A stretch of 64,000 nt of DNA from Paenibacillus sp. 1_12 (GCF_900114475.1 NZ_FOTE01000004.1:413849-477848); one strand, 5' to 3'; counted from the stretch's first letter, positions 43,026 through 51,232 are shown. Notes: generated by a model from the letters alone, not told the origin. Program-made: numbers and translations.

Positions 43026-43131
43026 CACATAATTCTCCTCGTATGTTTTTTGACCATCCTTTATAAACTGATTGCTTTTTTGGGTGTATATAAATACTAT
43101 AGTATATAGGAATTCGAACGGGGGCGCAATC

Positions 43132-43392
43132 TTGGAGCCAAAGCAGCAGAGAGAAAGGGAAATTACTTACCAGGTAGGCTGGAAACGTGGAGTGATTAGT
43201 TCAAATAAACCACATGCGGTGGAGCTGGAAGCGGAAATTCCGTGGGTACACCGATTTAATATAACTTTTTTATGGGGTCAAGCAGCCATATACCCGATCG
43301 GTGTACTGCAGGTGATATTATGGATATTTCCGATTCTAACTTTTGCTTGCACCTTATGGCTTATACATGTATTATCTATGCAGTCACAGTGA
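43132..43392 (+). CDS. Small membrane protein of unknown function
   Basis: An 86-residue protein with a charged N-terminal half (EPKQQREREITYQ) and one long or two short C-terminal membrane helices (GQAAIYPIGVLQVILWIFPILTF). The start is TTG 43132, with only a GGGGGC ribosome site. The next membrane gene starts 27 nt after its stop, and the two are probably co-transcribed. No family recognised. Confidence 0.55.
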   Translation: MEPKQQREREITYQVGWKRGVISSNKPHAVELEAEIPWVHRFNITFLWGQAAIYPIGVLQVILWIFPILTFACTLWLIHVLSMQSQ

Positions 43393-43419
43393 TCGAAGAT
43401 GGAGAGGTGTAACGGTAAA

Positions 43420-43908
43420 ATGAACCAGACTTTGGCCGTGATAGCCGGATTGATTGGGCTATTGGTAACCGGATCTGCGGTTCTGATGGCTTGGCTCACT
43501 ATGAACCAGCTTCAAGACAAACGAAAGCACGAAACGTCGAATGGAAGACTTCTGGACGGAACCTTTCGGCATTTGCTTCGGTGGACTTTTTTCGATTACG
43601 CATTAATTGGCGTATTTACGATTGGTAGCATGTTTCTTTTAGCTGATTTGCTAGCCGTAATTCGCGATGCTCAGAGCTACCCTTTGTACCATTATGGGTA
43701 TCTGGTTTGTGGCTTTGTGTTTATGATTTTCGGGATGCTGTTTATGGTGCTGAGGCTGTCCCTTGTGCTCTCGTTAGTTCGTATGGAATCTGTGCTTTCT
43801 GGGCCAAATCAGCATGAACATCCAGGCAAGACTGAACAGCCCGAAGAGCGGATACAAGGTAGCGAGGAGCGATTTAAACCCAAACTGACTGATTATATAG
43901 GTAAATAA
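43420..43908 (+). CDS. Three-helix membrane protein of unknown function, 3' end antisense to ykvI
   Basis: A 162-residue protein with three hydrophobic helices (about 5-25, 53-80 and 90-118) and a polar C-terminal tail (HEHPGKTEQPEERIQGSEE). ATG 43420 is chosen with GGAGAGGTG upstream. The last 135 nt, encoding that tail, overlap the 3' end of the convergent ykvI-like gene. Since the ykvI end encodes a conserved-looking final helix, the tail here is probably the newer sequence. No family recognised. Confidence 0.6.
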   Translation: MNQTLAVIAGLIGLLVTGSAVLMAWLTMNQLQDKRKHETSNGRLLDGTFRHLLRWTFFDYALIGVFTIGSMFLLADLLAVIRDAQSYPLYHYGYLVCGFVFMIFGMLFMVLRLSLVLSLVRMESVLSGPNQHEHPGKTEQPEERIQGSEERFKPKLTDYIGK

Positions 43909-44820
43909 TAATAAGGAAAGCACAATCCATATGCGTGATATCTGGAGATGCTGTTCGATCTGTCTGGAAATTCCGAATAAATCAGCAATAAACGTAGTGA
44001 AAATCTCACCATAGATGATACAAGCAAAAATAAGCTGCCATATCCACCCTATACTGGAAATGAGCTGACCCATCGGAATGTCGAATTGAGCAATCCCAGG
44101 CATCTGTGCTGATAATGCGAAGTGTCCAGCCAAAAGCATCAGCCCGATTACTAGTCCTCCTGTTACTCCCCCCCAATATAGCGTTTGACGATCCTGAATT
44201 TGGCCACCCAGAGGGACAAGTACTCCCTGTGCCATCGATAGATTAAAAGCAGCGTACAGCAGGGGAGATAAGCCGATTTGACCGATACTGGAGTCAGAGG
44301 TAAGGTGAAGCCAGTTGCTAGAGCCGGGCAAGCTCCATGTGTGCCAAACGACCATGCCTATAAAGCACAGCATCATCGGCACTACGACAGAGTTCACGAC
44401 CATTATGGCCTGCATACCTTTCTGCAAAATCAAAAAGGATAAAATCAAAGTAAAGAATAACCCCCACTGATAAGGCAAATGGAATTGTTCTTCGAACACC
44501 GATCCGGCACCCGCTAGCATAACAGAGGAAACGCCCAGCATCGTAACCAGTGTAAACAGATTGATCCATCTGCCGACAGAACGCCCAAATAAGTGTGTAT
44601 TCATATCCTCGTAGGAACGGGCTTTAAGATCATGAGCAAGCAGCATCAGCTTAATTCCGAGAGCTATGAACAATAAAGTCGATACACAGATACTCAGCGT
44701 AGCAGACCACCCATATCTCGTAAAAAATTGCAGGATTTCCTGCCCCGTTGCAAAGCCGGCACCCACTACCGTACCGGCATAAGTAAAACCAACTTGTATG
44801 ATGCGTCCAAGCTTTCTCAT
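43774..44820 (-). CDS. ykvI: YkvI-like membrane transporter
   Basis: A 348-residue protein with ten to eleven membrane helices of the YkvI group, distantly related to the amino acid/polyamine/organocation superfamily. The N-terminus (IIQVGFTYAGTVVGAGFATGQEI) carries the broken-helix pattern of sodium-coupled LeuT-fold transporters. ATG 44820 with AAGGGTGG upstream is preferred over 44841. Its 3' end overlaps the convergent membrane gene by 135 nt. The substrate is unknown. Confidence 0.82.
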   Translation of the reverse strand: MRKLGRIIQVGFTYAGTVVGAGFATGQEILQFFTRYGWSATLSICVSTLLFIALGIKLMLLAHDLKARSYEDMNTHLFGRSVGRWINLFTLVTMLGVSSVMLAGAGSVFEEQFHLPYQWGLFFTLILSFLILQKGMQAIMVVNSVVVPMMLCFIGMVVWHTWSLPGSSNWLHLTSDSSIGQIGLSPLLYAAFNLSMAQGVLVPLGGQIQDRQTLYWGGVTGGLVIGLMLLAGHFALSAQMPGIAQFDIPMGQLISSIGWIWQLIFACIIYGEIFTTFIADLFGISRQIEQHLQISRIWIVLSLLLFTYIISQFGFKSLLATLYPLFGLFSLAWMFMLIWPRKHRFHTN

Positions 44821-45002
44821 GCTATGGTGTCCACCCTTCATACAGCTTGTTCTATCCAGAACAGTACAAGGTATGAATAACCCGATGATAACATGACATG
44901 AATTTGGGGAATTGATGCACTTCTGTTAAAATAGATGATGTCTACTAGATTTTGAATGCCAATTTATTCGTTATACCATATCTTATGCTGGAGCGTGTCC
45001 TG

Positions 45003-45614
45003 GTGCTGGATGAAATCTTACTAATAATTGAAAGTTATGGGTATATCGCTCTATTTGGTTTACTGGCTGTTGGAATTGTAGGTATACCTATTCCTGATGA
45101 GATTCTGATGACGACTGTTGGTTCGTTAACGACGATTGATGGTCCGCTTTCTTTTGGGAAATCGCTTTTGGCCAGCTTTGCGGGTACGATGGTTGGCATG
45201 ATCGTCAGCTATTACTTGGGAAATACGGTAGGTAAGCCCTTTTTGTACAAATACGGAAAATGGGTAAAGTTGACGCCTCAAAGATTGGATCTAGTTGAAA
45301 GCTGGTTTAAAAAGTACGGTCTGTGGACGGTGGTGTTCGGTTATTATATACCGGGTATACGCCATTTTACCTGCTATTGGGCAGGAGTAAGCGGTGTGAA
45401 AATATGGAGGTATCTGCTGTTTGCAGGATGCGGAGCACTCATATGGTGTCTGACATTTTTGACCTTGGGGCATTTTATTGGAGTGAACGCACCGAAAATT
45501 ATGGGAGTCGTTCATCATTATCTGGGGATCACCGGTATTATTATTGCAGTCGTAGCAGTTTTGGGGCTCATTATTTATTGGCGAATCCGTAAATCAAAAT
45601 CGCTGACCAAGTAA
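45003..45614 (+). CDS. DedA-family membrane protein
   Basis: A DedA/SNARE-associated family protein of about 203 residues, with four to five membrane segments. Landmarks are VGIPIPDEILMT, YYLGNTVGKPFLYKYGKW and FGYYIPGIRHFTCYWAGVSG, the last holding the conserved Arg essential in characterised members. DedA proteins flip lipid carriers such as undecaprenyl phosphate or phosphatidylethanolamine. GTG 45003 with GGAG 9 nt upstream is preferred; ATG 44985 and the frame up to 44952 are alternatives. Monocistronic. Confidence 0.85.
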   Translation: MLDEILLIIESYGYIALFGLLAVGIVGIPIPDEILMTTVGSLTTIDGPLSFGKSLLASFAGTMVGMIVSYYLGNTVGKPFLYKYGKWVKLTPQRLDLVESWFKKYGLWTVVFGYYIPGIRHFTCYWAGVSGVKIWRYLLFAGCGALIWCLTFLTLGHFIGVNAPKIMGVVHHYLGITGIIIAVVAVLGLIIYWRIRKSKSLTK

Positions 45615-45620
45615 CATATA

Positions 45621-45660
45621 AAAAAAGCCTAGACCGGAGAATCCAGTTTAGGCTCTTTTT
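45621..45660. terminator. Bidirectional terminator after dedA
   Basis: AAAAAGCCTAGAC pairs with GTTTAGGCTCTTTTT; convergent with the lipoprotein gene. Confidence 0.8.
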
Positions 45661-45676
45661 GCTATATTTCTTTATG

Positions 45677-46408
45677 CTATTCCTGAATAGTGAATAATTT
45701 AATCGAGTTTATTTTATCTGTTTTTGGATCAACATCAAGCTTAAGAACGGCACCCGTTGATTTGTAGGTTAAGACATAGCTTGTATTGGTGTCGGGTTTG
45801 CCTAAGGCATCGTAAACCTGGCTTGTTGATTGTCCAAGCTTGAGTCCGTTCAATCCCGGGTTGATTTCGGCGCTGCGAATATCGATGAAAATTAACTGAT
45901 TCTTTTTGTTGAATCCTACCAGAAAGTCCTTGTAGTCATAAACGGTTATCGGATCACTGTCTTCATCCATTACAAATTGCTCCGGTGGCTTGCCGTAACG
46001 AGTAGTAACTGCATCCTTTGAGCTATTCAAGGTTAATCCGAGCAACGTTGGCTTTGCCTGATTATAAGGGTCACGAATATCAATTTTGGGTTTTGCAGGT
46101 GTAGGTTTGACTTCGGCAACCGGAGGCTCGGACTTACCCACAGGATCTACACTTGCCAACGATACCTTGTCACTAGCGTTGGCCGCCGCTGTAGGGGGTA
46201 ACGTTGGTGCTGCAGGTTCAGTAGTATACGCAGGTACTGATAGAGAAGCTGAAGGCTCTGTTAGTGTTAAAGGCTGCTGCGTCATATCCTGAACTCGGGG
46301 TTGGTGCTGTTGCATCGATTCGGTTGTCGGATAGGTGCAGCCTGATAGTAGTAGGACGAGGACGATAGAAGCTGGCGACAAGGTATGTAAGTTGGATTTA
46401 ATTGTCAT
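45677..46408 (-). CDS. Lipoprotein with two DUF4309-like repeats
   Basis: A lipoprotein of about 243 residues. The lipobox LLSGC is at about residue 24, a Thr/Pro/Ala-rich linker (35-120) follows, then two related small beta-rich units: LLGLTLNSSKDAVTTRYGKP and LNGLKLGQSTSQVYDALGKP. Both share the pattern L-x-x-S-x-x-x-V-x-x-x-x-GKP of DUF4309/SmpA-like domains. ATG 46408 has GGAAGGCAGG upstream. It resembles the 38997 lipoprotein in layout. Function unknown; cell-envelope sensing or inhibitor roles are possible. Confidence 0.75.
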   Translation of the reverse strand: MTIKSNLHTLSPASIVLVLLLSGCTYPTTESMQQHQPRVQDMTQQPLTLTEPSASLSVPAYTTEPAAPTLPPTAAANASDKVSLASVDPVGKSEPPVAEVKPTPAKPKIDIRDPYNQAKPTLLGLTLNSSKDAVTTRYGKPPEQFVMDEDSDPITVYDYKDFLVGFNKKNQLIFIDIRSAEINPGLNGLKLGQSTSQVYDALGKPDTNTSYVLTYKSTGAVLKLDVDPKTDKINSIKLFTIQE

Positions 46409-46684
46409 CTGCATCCTGCCTTCCATTGAATTGTAAAACCAAATGAATGTTAAAACCAATACTAATCATACTCCGTACAGGGAGTCTGCACAAAGCGTAA
46501 GTTTGACCAATTTAAGACATTTTGGAAAAAAACTATGATTTTGTGGCACTCTATACTTATCTGACGTATTACCCCCACAGAAAGTTTCGAAACATATAAA
46601 AAAGATTATTAAAGTTGGACTTGAAACGTGGAATGTCATTATGATAAGTTAACGAGTAAGGATTTTTCAGATGGAGGATATAAG

Positions 46685-47257
46685 ATGGAATTATTAAAGC
46701 AGCGTATACGTGAGGTTGGCATTGTACTCTCCAATGATGTGATTAAATTGGATGCCATATTGAATCATGCCGTGGATCCAGTACTGACAACGGCGATGGG
46801 CAAGGAATTTGCCGAGATTTTTGCTGGGGAGGGTATAACGAAAATATTGACGATAGAATCGTCAGGGATTCCTATTGCTTTCGCGACAGCACAGATTTTG
46901 AATGTTCCTATGGTTTTTGCCCGTCGCAAAAAACCGGTTAGCTCAGACACTACCGAAATTTACAGTGAGCGTGTTCCATCCTTCACTAAAGGCTTCGTAA
47001 CCGATATCATGGTTGCCCGTGAGTTTTTAACTGCCGAGGATCGTATCGTGTTGATCGATGATTTTATAGCGAATGGAGATGCCGCGAGAGGCTTGATCCG
47101 CATTATTCGCAGATCCGGCGCACATTTGGTCGGGGTGGGTATCGCAGTTGAGAAAACATTCCAGGCTGGTGGACGTACGATTAGGGAATCAGGAATCAGA
47201 GTCGAATCGCTGGTAAGAATTTCTTCAATGGAGGATGGAAATATTATTTTTGATTAA
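46685..47257 (+). CDS. xpt: Xanthine phosphoribosyltransferase
   Basis: A 190-residue purine salvage enzyme that converts xanthine and PRPP to XMP. The PRPP loop is VLIDDFIANGDAARGL, with typical Xpt segments SNDVIKLDAILNHAVDP and IESSGIPIAFATA. ATG 46685 follows TGGAGG. In B. subtilis xpt is preceded by a guanine riboswitch; I looked for it and the conserved loop sequences are absent here. A palindrome GTTTCGAAAC lies about 100 nt upstream. Confidence 0.93.
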   Translation: MELLKQRIREVGIVLSNDVIKLDAILNHAVDPVLTTAMGKEFAEIFAGEGITKILTIESSGIPIAFATAQILNVPMVFARRKKPVSSDTTEIYSERVPSFTKGFVTDIMVAREFLTAEDRIVLIDDFIANGDAARGLIRIIRRSGAHLVGVGIAVEKTFQAGGRTIRESGIRVESLVRISSMEDGNIIFD

Positions 47258-47357
47258 TTGAAGTGTTGAGATGAATAATTTTCAAAGCTGGAAAGCCTTC
47301 CATCTGAACGCATTTTCATTTATAATACTATTATGCATAAGAGAGGAGGCATTTGCT

Positions 47358-47681
47358 ATGGGGAATGAAATTCCAAACGATTTTTTCATGACCAAGTTAA
47401 GCGAAGCGAAAATTCACTTTGAACGTGCCCTCGATTGTAAACATACAGAATTCGATGATCTGTATCCCTATATGATTGAACATCCTCAATTTTTTTGGTA
47501 CAAAAGATATGTTGCATGGTCCGAGCTGTTGACCATCGTGAAATTGTGCAATGAGCTTGGGGTAGAGTGGCAGCAGCATTTTTCTGAGCAGCAGGTTGAT
47601 TACATCAGCAAGCGCGTGATGTCAAGCAAAGTATTGGATTATTGGTTTGAAACCAATGATTCTAAGGAACATGTTAGTTAA
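47358..47681 (+). CDS. Unknown small aromatic-rich protein
   Basis: A 107-residue soluble helical protein rich in Trp, Tyr and Phe (HPQFFWYKRYVAWSELLTIV). ATG 47358 is chosen because GAGAGGAGG is 9 nt upstream; the frame reaches back to 47271 without support. It stands between xpt and a terminator and may be read through from xpt (100-nt gap). No family recognised. Confidence 0.6.
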   Translation: MGNEIPNDFFMTKLSEAKIHFERALDCKHTEFDDLYPYMIEHPQFFWYKRYVAWSELLTIVKLCNELGVEWQQHFSEQQVDYISKRVMSSKVLDYWFETNDSKEHVS

Positions 47682-47697
47682 TCGTACCCGGGTACGA
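47682..47697. repeat. 16-bp perfect palindrome
   Basis: TCGTACCCGGGTACGA sits immediately after the stop codon of the preceding gene and before its terminator. Purpose unknown. Confidence 0.6.
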
Positions 47698-47708
47698 ACC
47701 ATAGTAAG

Positions 47709-47742
47709 AAAACCTATTCTCCTTGGTGGGAATAGGTTTTTT
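47709..47742. terminator. Terminator between convergent unknown genes
   Basis: AAAACCTATTC pairs with GAATAGGTTTTTT. Confidence 0.8.
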
Positions 47743-47762
47743 GTTGTATGAACCGCGTGTGG

Positions 47763-48080
47763 CTATTGAAGTGGCAAAATATTCATTTTCCTGATATGAG
47801 CCTTAGTTTCATCTGTACCTAGTTCATACAGCTTGCTGTAGATTTGCCCAAGATAATAATCTGCGGCGTCATTTTCTTTATCATGATGGTATAATCGGGT
47901 AGGGATATGCGCCCTAAAAAAAGTTGTCTCTTGTGCGTCCTCGGATTCTTCGAACAACTCCTGCAGCTGATCGATTTCCTCTTCGGATGCCAATATCTCA
48001 AAATCAAAATTACCGATAGTTTCTTGCGGCTCTAAAATCTCGCTGGAGCCTACGGTCACATAGTAGTTTTTTTTATCCAA
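47763..48080 (-). CDS. Acidic protein of unknown function
   Basis: A 105-residue acidic protein, likely helical with an N-terminal strand pair (NYYVTVGSSEIL). A Glu-rich helix (SEEEIDQLQELFEESEDA) is followed by HIPTRLYHHDKENDAADYYLGQIY. TTG 48080 follows AAAGGAG at 8 nt. It looks like a conserved Bacillales protein of hydrolase-free type, but I cannot name the family. Divergent from the next small gene. Confidence 0.6.
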   Translation of the reverse strand: MDKKNYYVTVGSSEILEPQETIGNFDFEILASEEEIDQLQELFEESEDAQETTFFRAHIPTRLYHHDKENDAADYYLGQIYSKLYELGTDETKAHIRKMNILPLQ

Positions 48081-48194
48081 GTTAAAATTCTCCTTTGATG
48101 GGTTCGTGTATGCATGTCCTGTTTATTGTGTGCTCGGATTGGTGTATTCTATACTTAGTGGTCGATGCAAGTATGCAAGGGAGGAGTACAAATC

Positions 48195-48428
48195 ATGATT
48201 AGTGAAGAGCAACTGGATCAATACCGAATAGATGGAACAAAGCTTCGCGTGGTTAGGGATGCTGATCCCAAGAATGATGTCCGGGGGATCGTAGTCGCCT
48301 GGGATGATGATACAGTGGCTATCCGTAAGCAGAATCGTAATATCGTAAAGCTAAACCGCAAATATCATTATCAGCCTTACACGGAAGAGCGCTATAGTAA
48401 ATGGCTTGAGAATCCATTGTCTGAGTAA
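48195..48428 (+). CDS. Small beta-rich protein of unknown function
   Basis: A 77-residue protein with several short strands (TKLRVVRD, RGIVVAWDDDTVAIRK, NIVKLNRKYHY) suggestive of a small SH3-like or OB barrel. ATG 48195 has GGGAGGAG upstream. No family recognised; the tail-to-tail neighbour is a small membrane protein. Confidence 0.6.
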   Translation: MISEEQLDQYRIDGTKLRVVRDADPKNDVRGIVVAWDDDTVAIRKQNRNIVKLNRKYHYQPYTEERYSKWLENPLSE

Positions 48429-48447
48429 TGGTTGAAACGGGCATTCT

Positions 48448-48669
48448 TTAATTCTTGAAGGCGCCCATAATAAACAGCACACCTAAAGCAGCTAGCATGC
48501 CGATGAAAATGAGCAAGATTCCACCAATGAATGCAAAAGCGCCAGGTATCAATAAGCTGACTATCAAGGTAATACCGATCACCCATAGTAAACTGTGAAA
48601 CGACATACGGATAAAACCCCATATAAACAAAGCGGCAGTAATACCGATCATCAACTGAAGCAGCACCAT
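48448..48669 (-). CDS. Small two-to-three-span membrane protein
   Basis: A 73-residue very hydrophobic protein: helices at about 4-20 and 28-65 with Gly-rich packing (GAFAFIGGILLIFIGMLAALGVLFIMG). ATG 48669 is chosen with GAAGGGGG upstream. No family recognised. Confidence 0.6.
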   Translation of the reverse strand: MVLLQLMIGITAALFIWGFIRMSFHSLLWVIGITLIVSLLIPGAFAFIGGILLIFIGMLAALGVLFIMGAFKN

Positions 48670-48815
48670 TCTCATTTCCCCCTTCTTGACTATTATATGG
48701 AGCCTATATGCAAACATGATGGCTGTGTCATACGAATTTAATCGTTTGCATAGGATACATCATCGTTGTACGGGATAGGGTCCAATGAGATCTATTTGGA
48801 AATAGGAGGTGGGGG

Positions 48816-48920
48816 ATGTCAGACAATGGATCTGCTTTAAAAGGGACTATATTCGGACTACTGTTTACGCTCCCCATTTGGATTTTTGTCGGATGGTTAG
48901 TGTGGGTTTGGTGCAAATAA
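48816..48920 (+). CDS. Micro membrane protein (34 aa)
   Basis: Too short for most gene finders. The product MSDNGSALKGTIFGLLFTL... continues with a Trp-rich membrane helix (PIWIFVGWLVWVWCK). It has an excellent ribosome site (AATAGGAGGTGGGGG) directly before ATG 48816, so translation is likely. It lies alone between small genes and the tRNA. Unknown function. Confidence 0.6.
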   Translation: MSDNGSALKGTIFGLLFTLPIWIFVGWLVWVWCK

Positions 48921-48949
48921 TAGAGATTACAAAAAAAATAAAAACAACG

Positions 48950-48978
48950 TTGACATCAGTAATATATCGTGATATATT
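48950..48978 (+). promoter_or_regulatory. Promoter of tRNA-Leu
   Basis: Perfect TTGACA (48950-48955), a 17-nt spacer and TATATT (48973-48978). A 9-bp inverted repeat (TAATATATC-GT-GATATATTA) covers the spacer and -10. Confidence 0.8.
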
Positions 48979-48995
48979 ATCTCTTGTCGCTACAA

Positions 48996-49080
48996 GCGGT
49001 CATGGCGGAATTGGCAGACGCGCACGGTTCAGGTCCGTGTGGGCTAACCCCCCGTGGAGGTTCGAGTCCTCTTGACCGCA
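48996..49080 (+). tRNA. tRNA-Leu (anticodon CAG)
   Basis: An 85-nt class II tRNA. The acceptor stem GCGGTCA pairs with TGACCGC; the D arm is GGCGGAATTGGCAGAC. The anticodon stem CACGG/CCGTG encloses the loop TTCAGGT with CAG at 49030-49032. A long variable arm (GGGCTAACCCCCC region) and the T arm GGAGGTTCGAGTCCTC follow. CCA is not encoded. Own promoter and terminator. Confidence 0.97.
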
Positions 49081-49091
49081 TCATATTTTTG

Positions 49092-49126
49092 AAAAAACCT
49101 TCGATTCATTTCGGAGGTTTTTTTTG
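49092..49126 (+). terminator. Terminator of tRNA-Leu
   Basis: AAAAAACCTTCGA pairs, with one G-T wobble, with TTCGGAGGTTTTTT. Confidence 0.85.
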
Positions 49127-49245
49127 TTTTTCAACATGCTGTGTTTTACTAGATTTAGACGGAGCACGATGAGGTAGTTAACGCAGAATAGTATCCTATA
49201 TTTTAAAAACGCAGACAGACGAATGAATACATTCGGACTGCCTTT

Positions 49246-49319
49246 TATTATTGTTATACAACAAAAATAAATAGATAAAACAGTATTGTACAGTTTGGAT
49301 TTTTGTTATACAATAATAA
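49246..49319. repeat. Imperfect inverted repeat in intergenic region
   Basis: The arm TTATTATTGTTATACAACAA (from 49246) is close to the reverse complement of TTTTTGTTATACAATAATAA (to about 49319), with a spacer of about 28 nt. Both arms carry TTGTTATACAA. It lies upstream of the yhfH-like gene. Confidence 0.5.
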
Positions 49320-49381
49320 AATAAAATATCATCTGTATTAATACAATGTGGGGTTTGAATTTGTTTAAGGGAGATGCGATT

Positions 49382-49564
49382 ATGCTGGTTAATTCACATG
49401 ATTTTTATGAATCACTTCCGGATAAATGCTGCTCAAAATGCGGAGAGAAACTGGAAGAACTCGCTGACTGCTACTACACCGTATGTTATGTGTGCACGGA
49501 AACAACCTTTTATCCGTTATCGCCCGTATTCTTAACACTTCATTACCCTTCTGTGAAAGAATAA
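49382..49564 (+). CDS. yhfH: YhfH-family zinc-ribbon-like small protein
   Basis: A 60-residue protein. The core DFYESLPDKCCSKCGEKLEE...CYYTVCYVC matches the YhfH family pattern, with two CxxC pairs able to bind zinc. The C-terminal extension (TFYPLSPVFLTLHYP) is longer than usual for the family. ATG 49382 follows AAGGGAG. Function unknown in all members. Confidence 0.7.
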   Translation: MLVNSHDFYESLPDKCCSKCGEKLEELADCYYTVCYVCTETTFYPLSPVFLTLHYPSVKE

Positions 49565-49693
49565 AAAGCGATACTTACAAATGAATGATTGAATAGCAGT
49601 TCCTTATCCGAATGTGGGATGGAGCTGTTTTTTTGTGTTGTTGTAGTATAAAATAAAAACAGAGTGATACAGTGGTAATATGAGGTGAAAAGC

Positions 49694-51025
49694 ATGAACG
49701 AGGATAATCAGGAATTGCTGACCAAACATCAACAAATTGTTCAATATATAGAAGAATTAAGTGTGGGAACGCGTATTTCTGTCAGAAAAGTTGCGCAATC
49801 GCTTGAAGTGAGCGAAGGAACCGCATATCGGGCGATTAAAGAAGCAGAGAATATCGGAATTGTCAGCACGAAGGATCGGATCGGCACGGTTCGCGTAGAG
49901 AAAAAGGAGTATCATCAGATCGACAAACTGACTTTTGCCGAGGTTGTGAATATGGTCGATGGAGACGTGATTGGTGGAGCCGAGGGACTTCATAAATCTT
50001 TAAATAAATTTGTCATTGGAGCGATGCAGCTCGAAGCCATGAAACGCTATATCGACCCTGATAATTTGTTAATTGTCGGCAACCGGACTCAAGCTCATTT
50101 GTATGCGTTGGGGCAGGGGGCAGGTGTTCTGATCACAGGTGGATTCCATCCTTTGGATGAAGCCAAAGAGTTGGCAGACGAGTTGGAGCTTCCTATCATC
50201 GTAACCAGCTACGATACATTTACTGTCGCTACGATGATCAACCGGGCCATAGACGATAGGATGATTAAAAAGAAAATTATGCTGGTTCAGGATATTCTCA
50301 GAACAGATGCACCTGTCCACGTTCTTCATGCCAAAGACAAGGTTTCGGATGTTCAGTTGCTTATAGAAGAATCGGGGCATACCCGTTTCCCTGTAGTCGA
50401 TGAACAATATAGACCCATCGGTATGATTACGACTAGAGATGTATGGGGAGCGGAGCCGGAGCAAACGGTGGACCAATTTATGACCAAAAATCCACTAACG
50501 ATTGAGCTGCAAGCCTCTGTTGCATACGTTAGCCATACGATGGTATGGGAAGGAATTGAACTGCTTCCGGTGGTCGGAAAAGACCGCAAAATGATTGGTG
50601 TCATTAGTCGTAAAGATGTGTTAAAGGCACTTCAGTTTGCACAGACGCAGCCGCAAAACGGAGAAACCTTCGAAGATCAGCTTTGGTCCAGTGTTCAGAA
50701 AATGCGTGACAAAACCGGAAAGTTGTTTTATCGTCGGACGATATCGGCACAAATGACCAATCATGTCGGTATGGTATCGGAAGGTTTAATGACAACTTTG
50801 ATGAGTCAAGCTGCAATGCGTATAGTAAAAGAAGAGAAGAGGGGCAATCTGATATTGGATAGCTCATCTAATTTTTTTCTCCTGCCTATCCCTATCGATA
50901 GCGTGATCGATCTGGTACCTAACATTATTGAGCTTAGCCGTAGGTATTGCAAAATAGAAGTGGAAATCTACTGTGATGGATCCCGTATGGCGAAATCAAT
51001 GTTCACCGCTCGGTTGGTTGATTAA
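49694..51025 (+). CDS. ytoI: YtoI-like regulator: HTH, DRTGG, two CBS domains, hotdog domain
   Basis: A 443-residue multi-domain cytoplasmic protein. Order: N-terminal GntR-like HTH (about 25-65, SVRKVAQSLEVSEGTAYRAI), DRTGG domain (about 80-190, with GNRTQAHLYALGQGAGVLITGGF), a pair of CBS domains (about 195-320, GHTRFPVVDEQYRPIGMITTRD), and a C-terminal thioesterase-like hotdog unit. CBS pairs bind adenine nucleotides or c-di-AMP. ATG 49694 follows GAGGTGA. Probably a nucleotide-sensing transcriptional regulator; targets unknown. Confidence 0.87.
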   Translation: MNEDNQELLTKHQQIVQYIEELSVGTRISVRKVAQSLEVSEGTAYRAIKEAENIGIVSTKDRIGTVRVEKKEYHQIDKLTFAEVVNMVDGDVIGGAEGLHKSLNKFVIGAMQLEAMKRYIDPDNLLIVGNRTQAHLYALGQGAGVLITGGFHPLDEAKELADELELPIIVTSYDTFTVATMINRAIDDRMIKKKIMLVQDILRTDAPVHVLHAKDKVSDVQLLIEESGHTRFPVVDEQYRPIGMITTRDVWGAEPEQTVDQFMTKNPLTIELQASVAYVSHTMVWEGIELLPVVGKDRKMIGVISRKDVLKALQFAQTQPQNGETFEDQLWSSVQKMRDKTGKLFYRRTISAQMTNHVGMVSEGLMTTLMSQAAMRIVKEEKRGNLILDSSSNFFLLPIPIDSVIDLVPNIIELSRRYCKIEVEIYCDGSRMAKSMFTARLVD

Positions 51026-51075
51026 AAATTAGAGTGACTTTGCGTCTGGTTATAGGGTTTGCGAAATTATGCTGC

Positions 51076-51104
51076 TTGACTCGATTTTTGCTGATGGCTA
51101 TAAT
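51076..51104 (+). promoter_or_regulatory. Promoter of argS
   Basis: TTGACT (51076-51081), a 17-nt spacer and TATAAT (51099-51104). The leader to the argS ATG is about 122 nt. Confidence 0.75.
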
Positions 51105-51147
51105 GTTACATAGACAATTAACGGTATTTTGGGACTGAAGTTTGACA

Positions 51148-51173
51148 AGCACCCCGTCCCGGGGTGCTTTATT
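51148..51173 (+). terminator. Terminator-like hairpin inside the argS leader
   Basis: AGCACCCCG pairs perfectly with CGGGGTGCT around a 3-nt loop, then TTATT. It lies between the argS promoter and its start codon, so it may act as an attenuator or mark the end of a short transcript. Confidence 0.55.
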
Positions 51174-51232
51174 GTATACAAGGCAGACTCATCGTTAGAC
51201 AAGCAGTTGTTGTAGAGAGGGGCATTTCATTC

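Noticed and set aside
46460..46684. Guanine riboswitch upstream of xpt
   Set aside because: The conserved purine-riboswitch core and loop sequences are not present.
51105..51232. T-box leader of argS
   Set aside because: The leader is only about 120 nt and lacks a T-box sequence and specifier arrangement.
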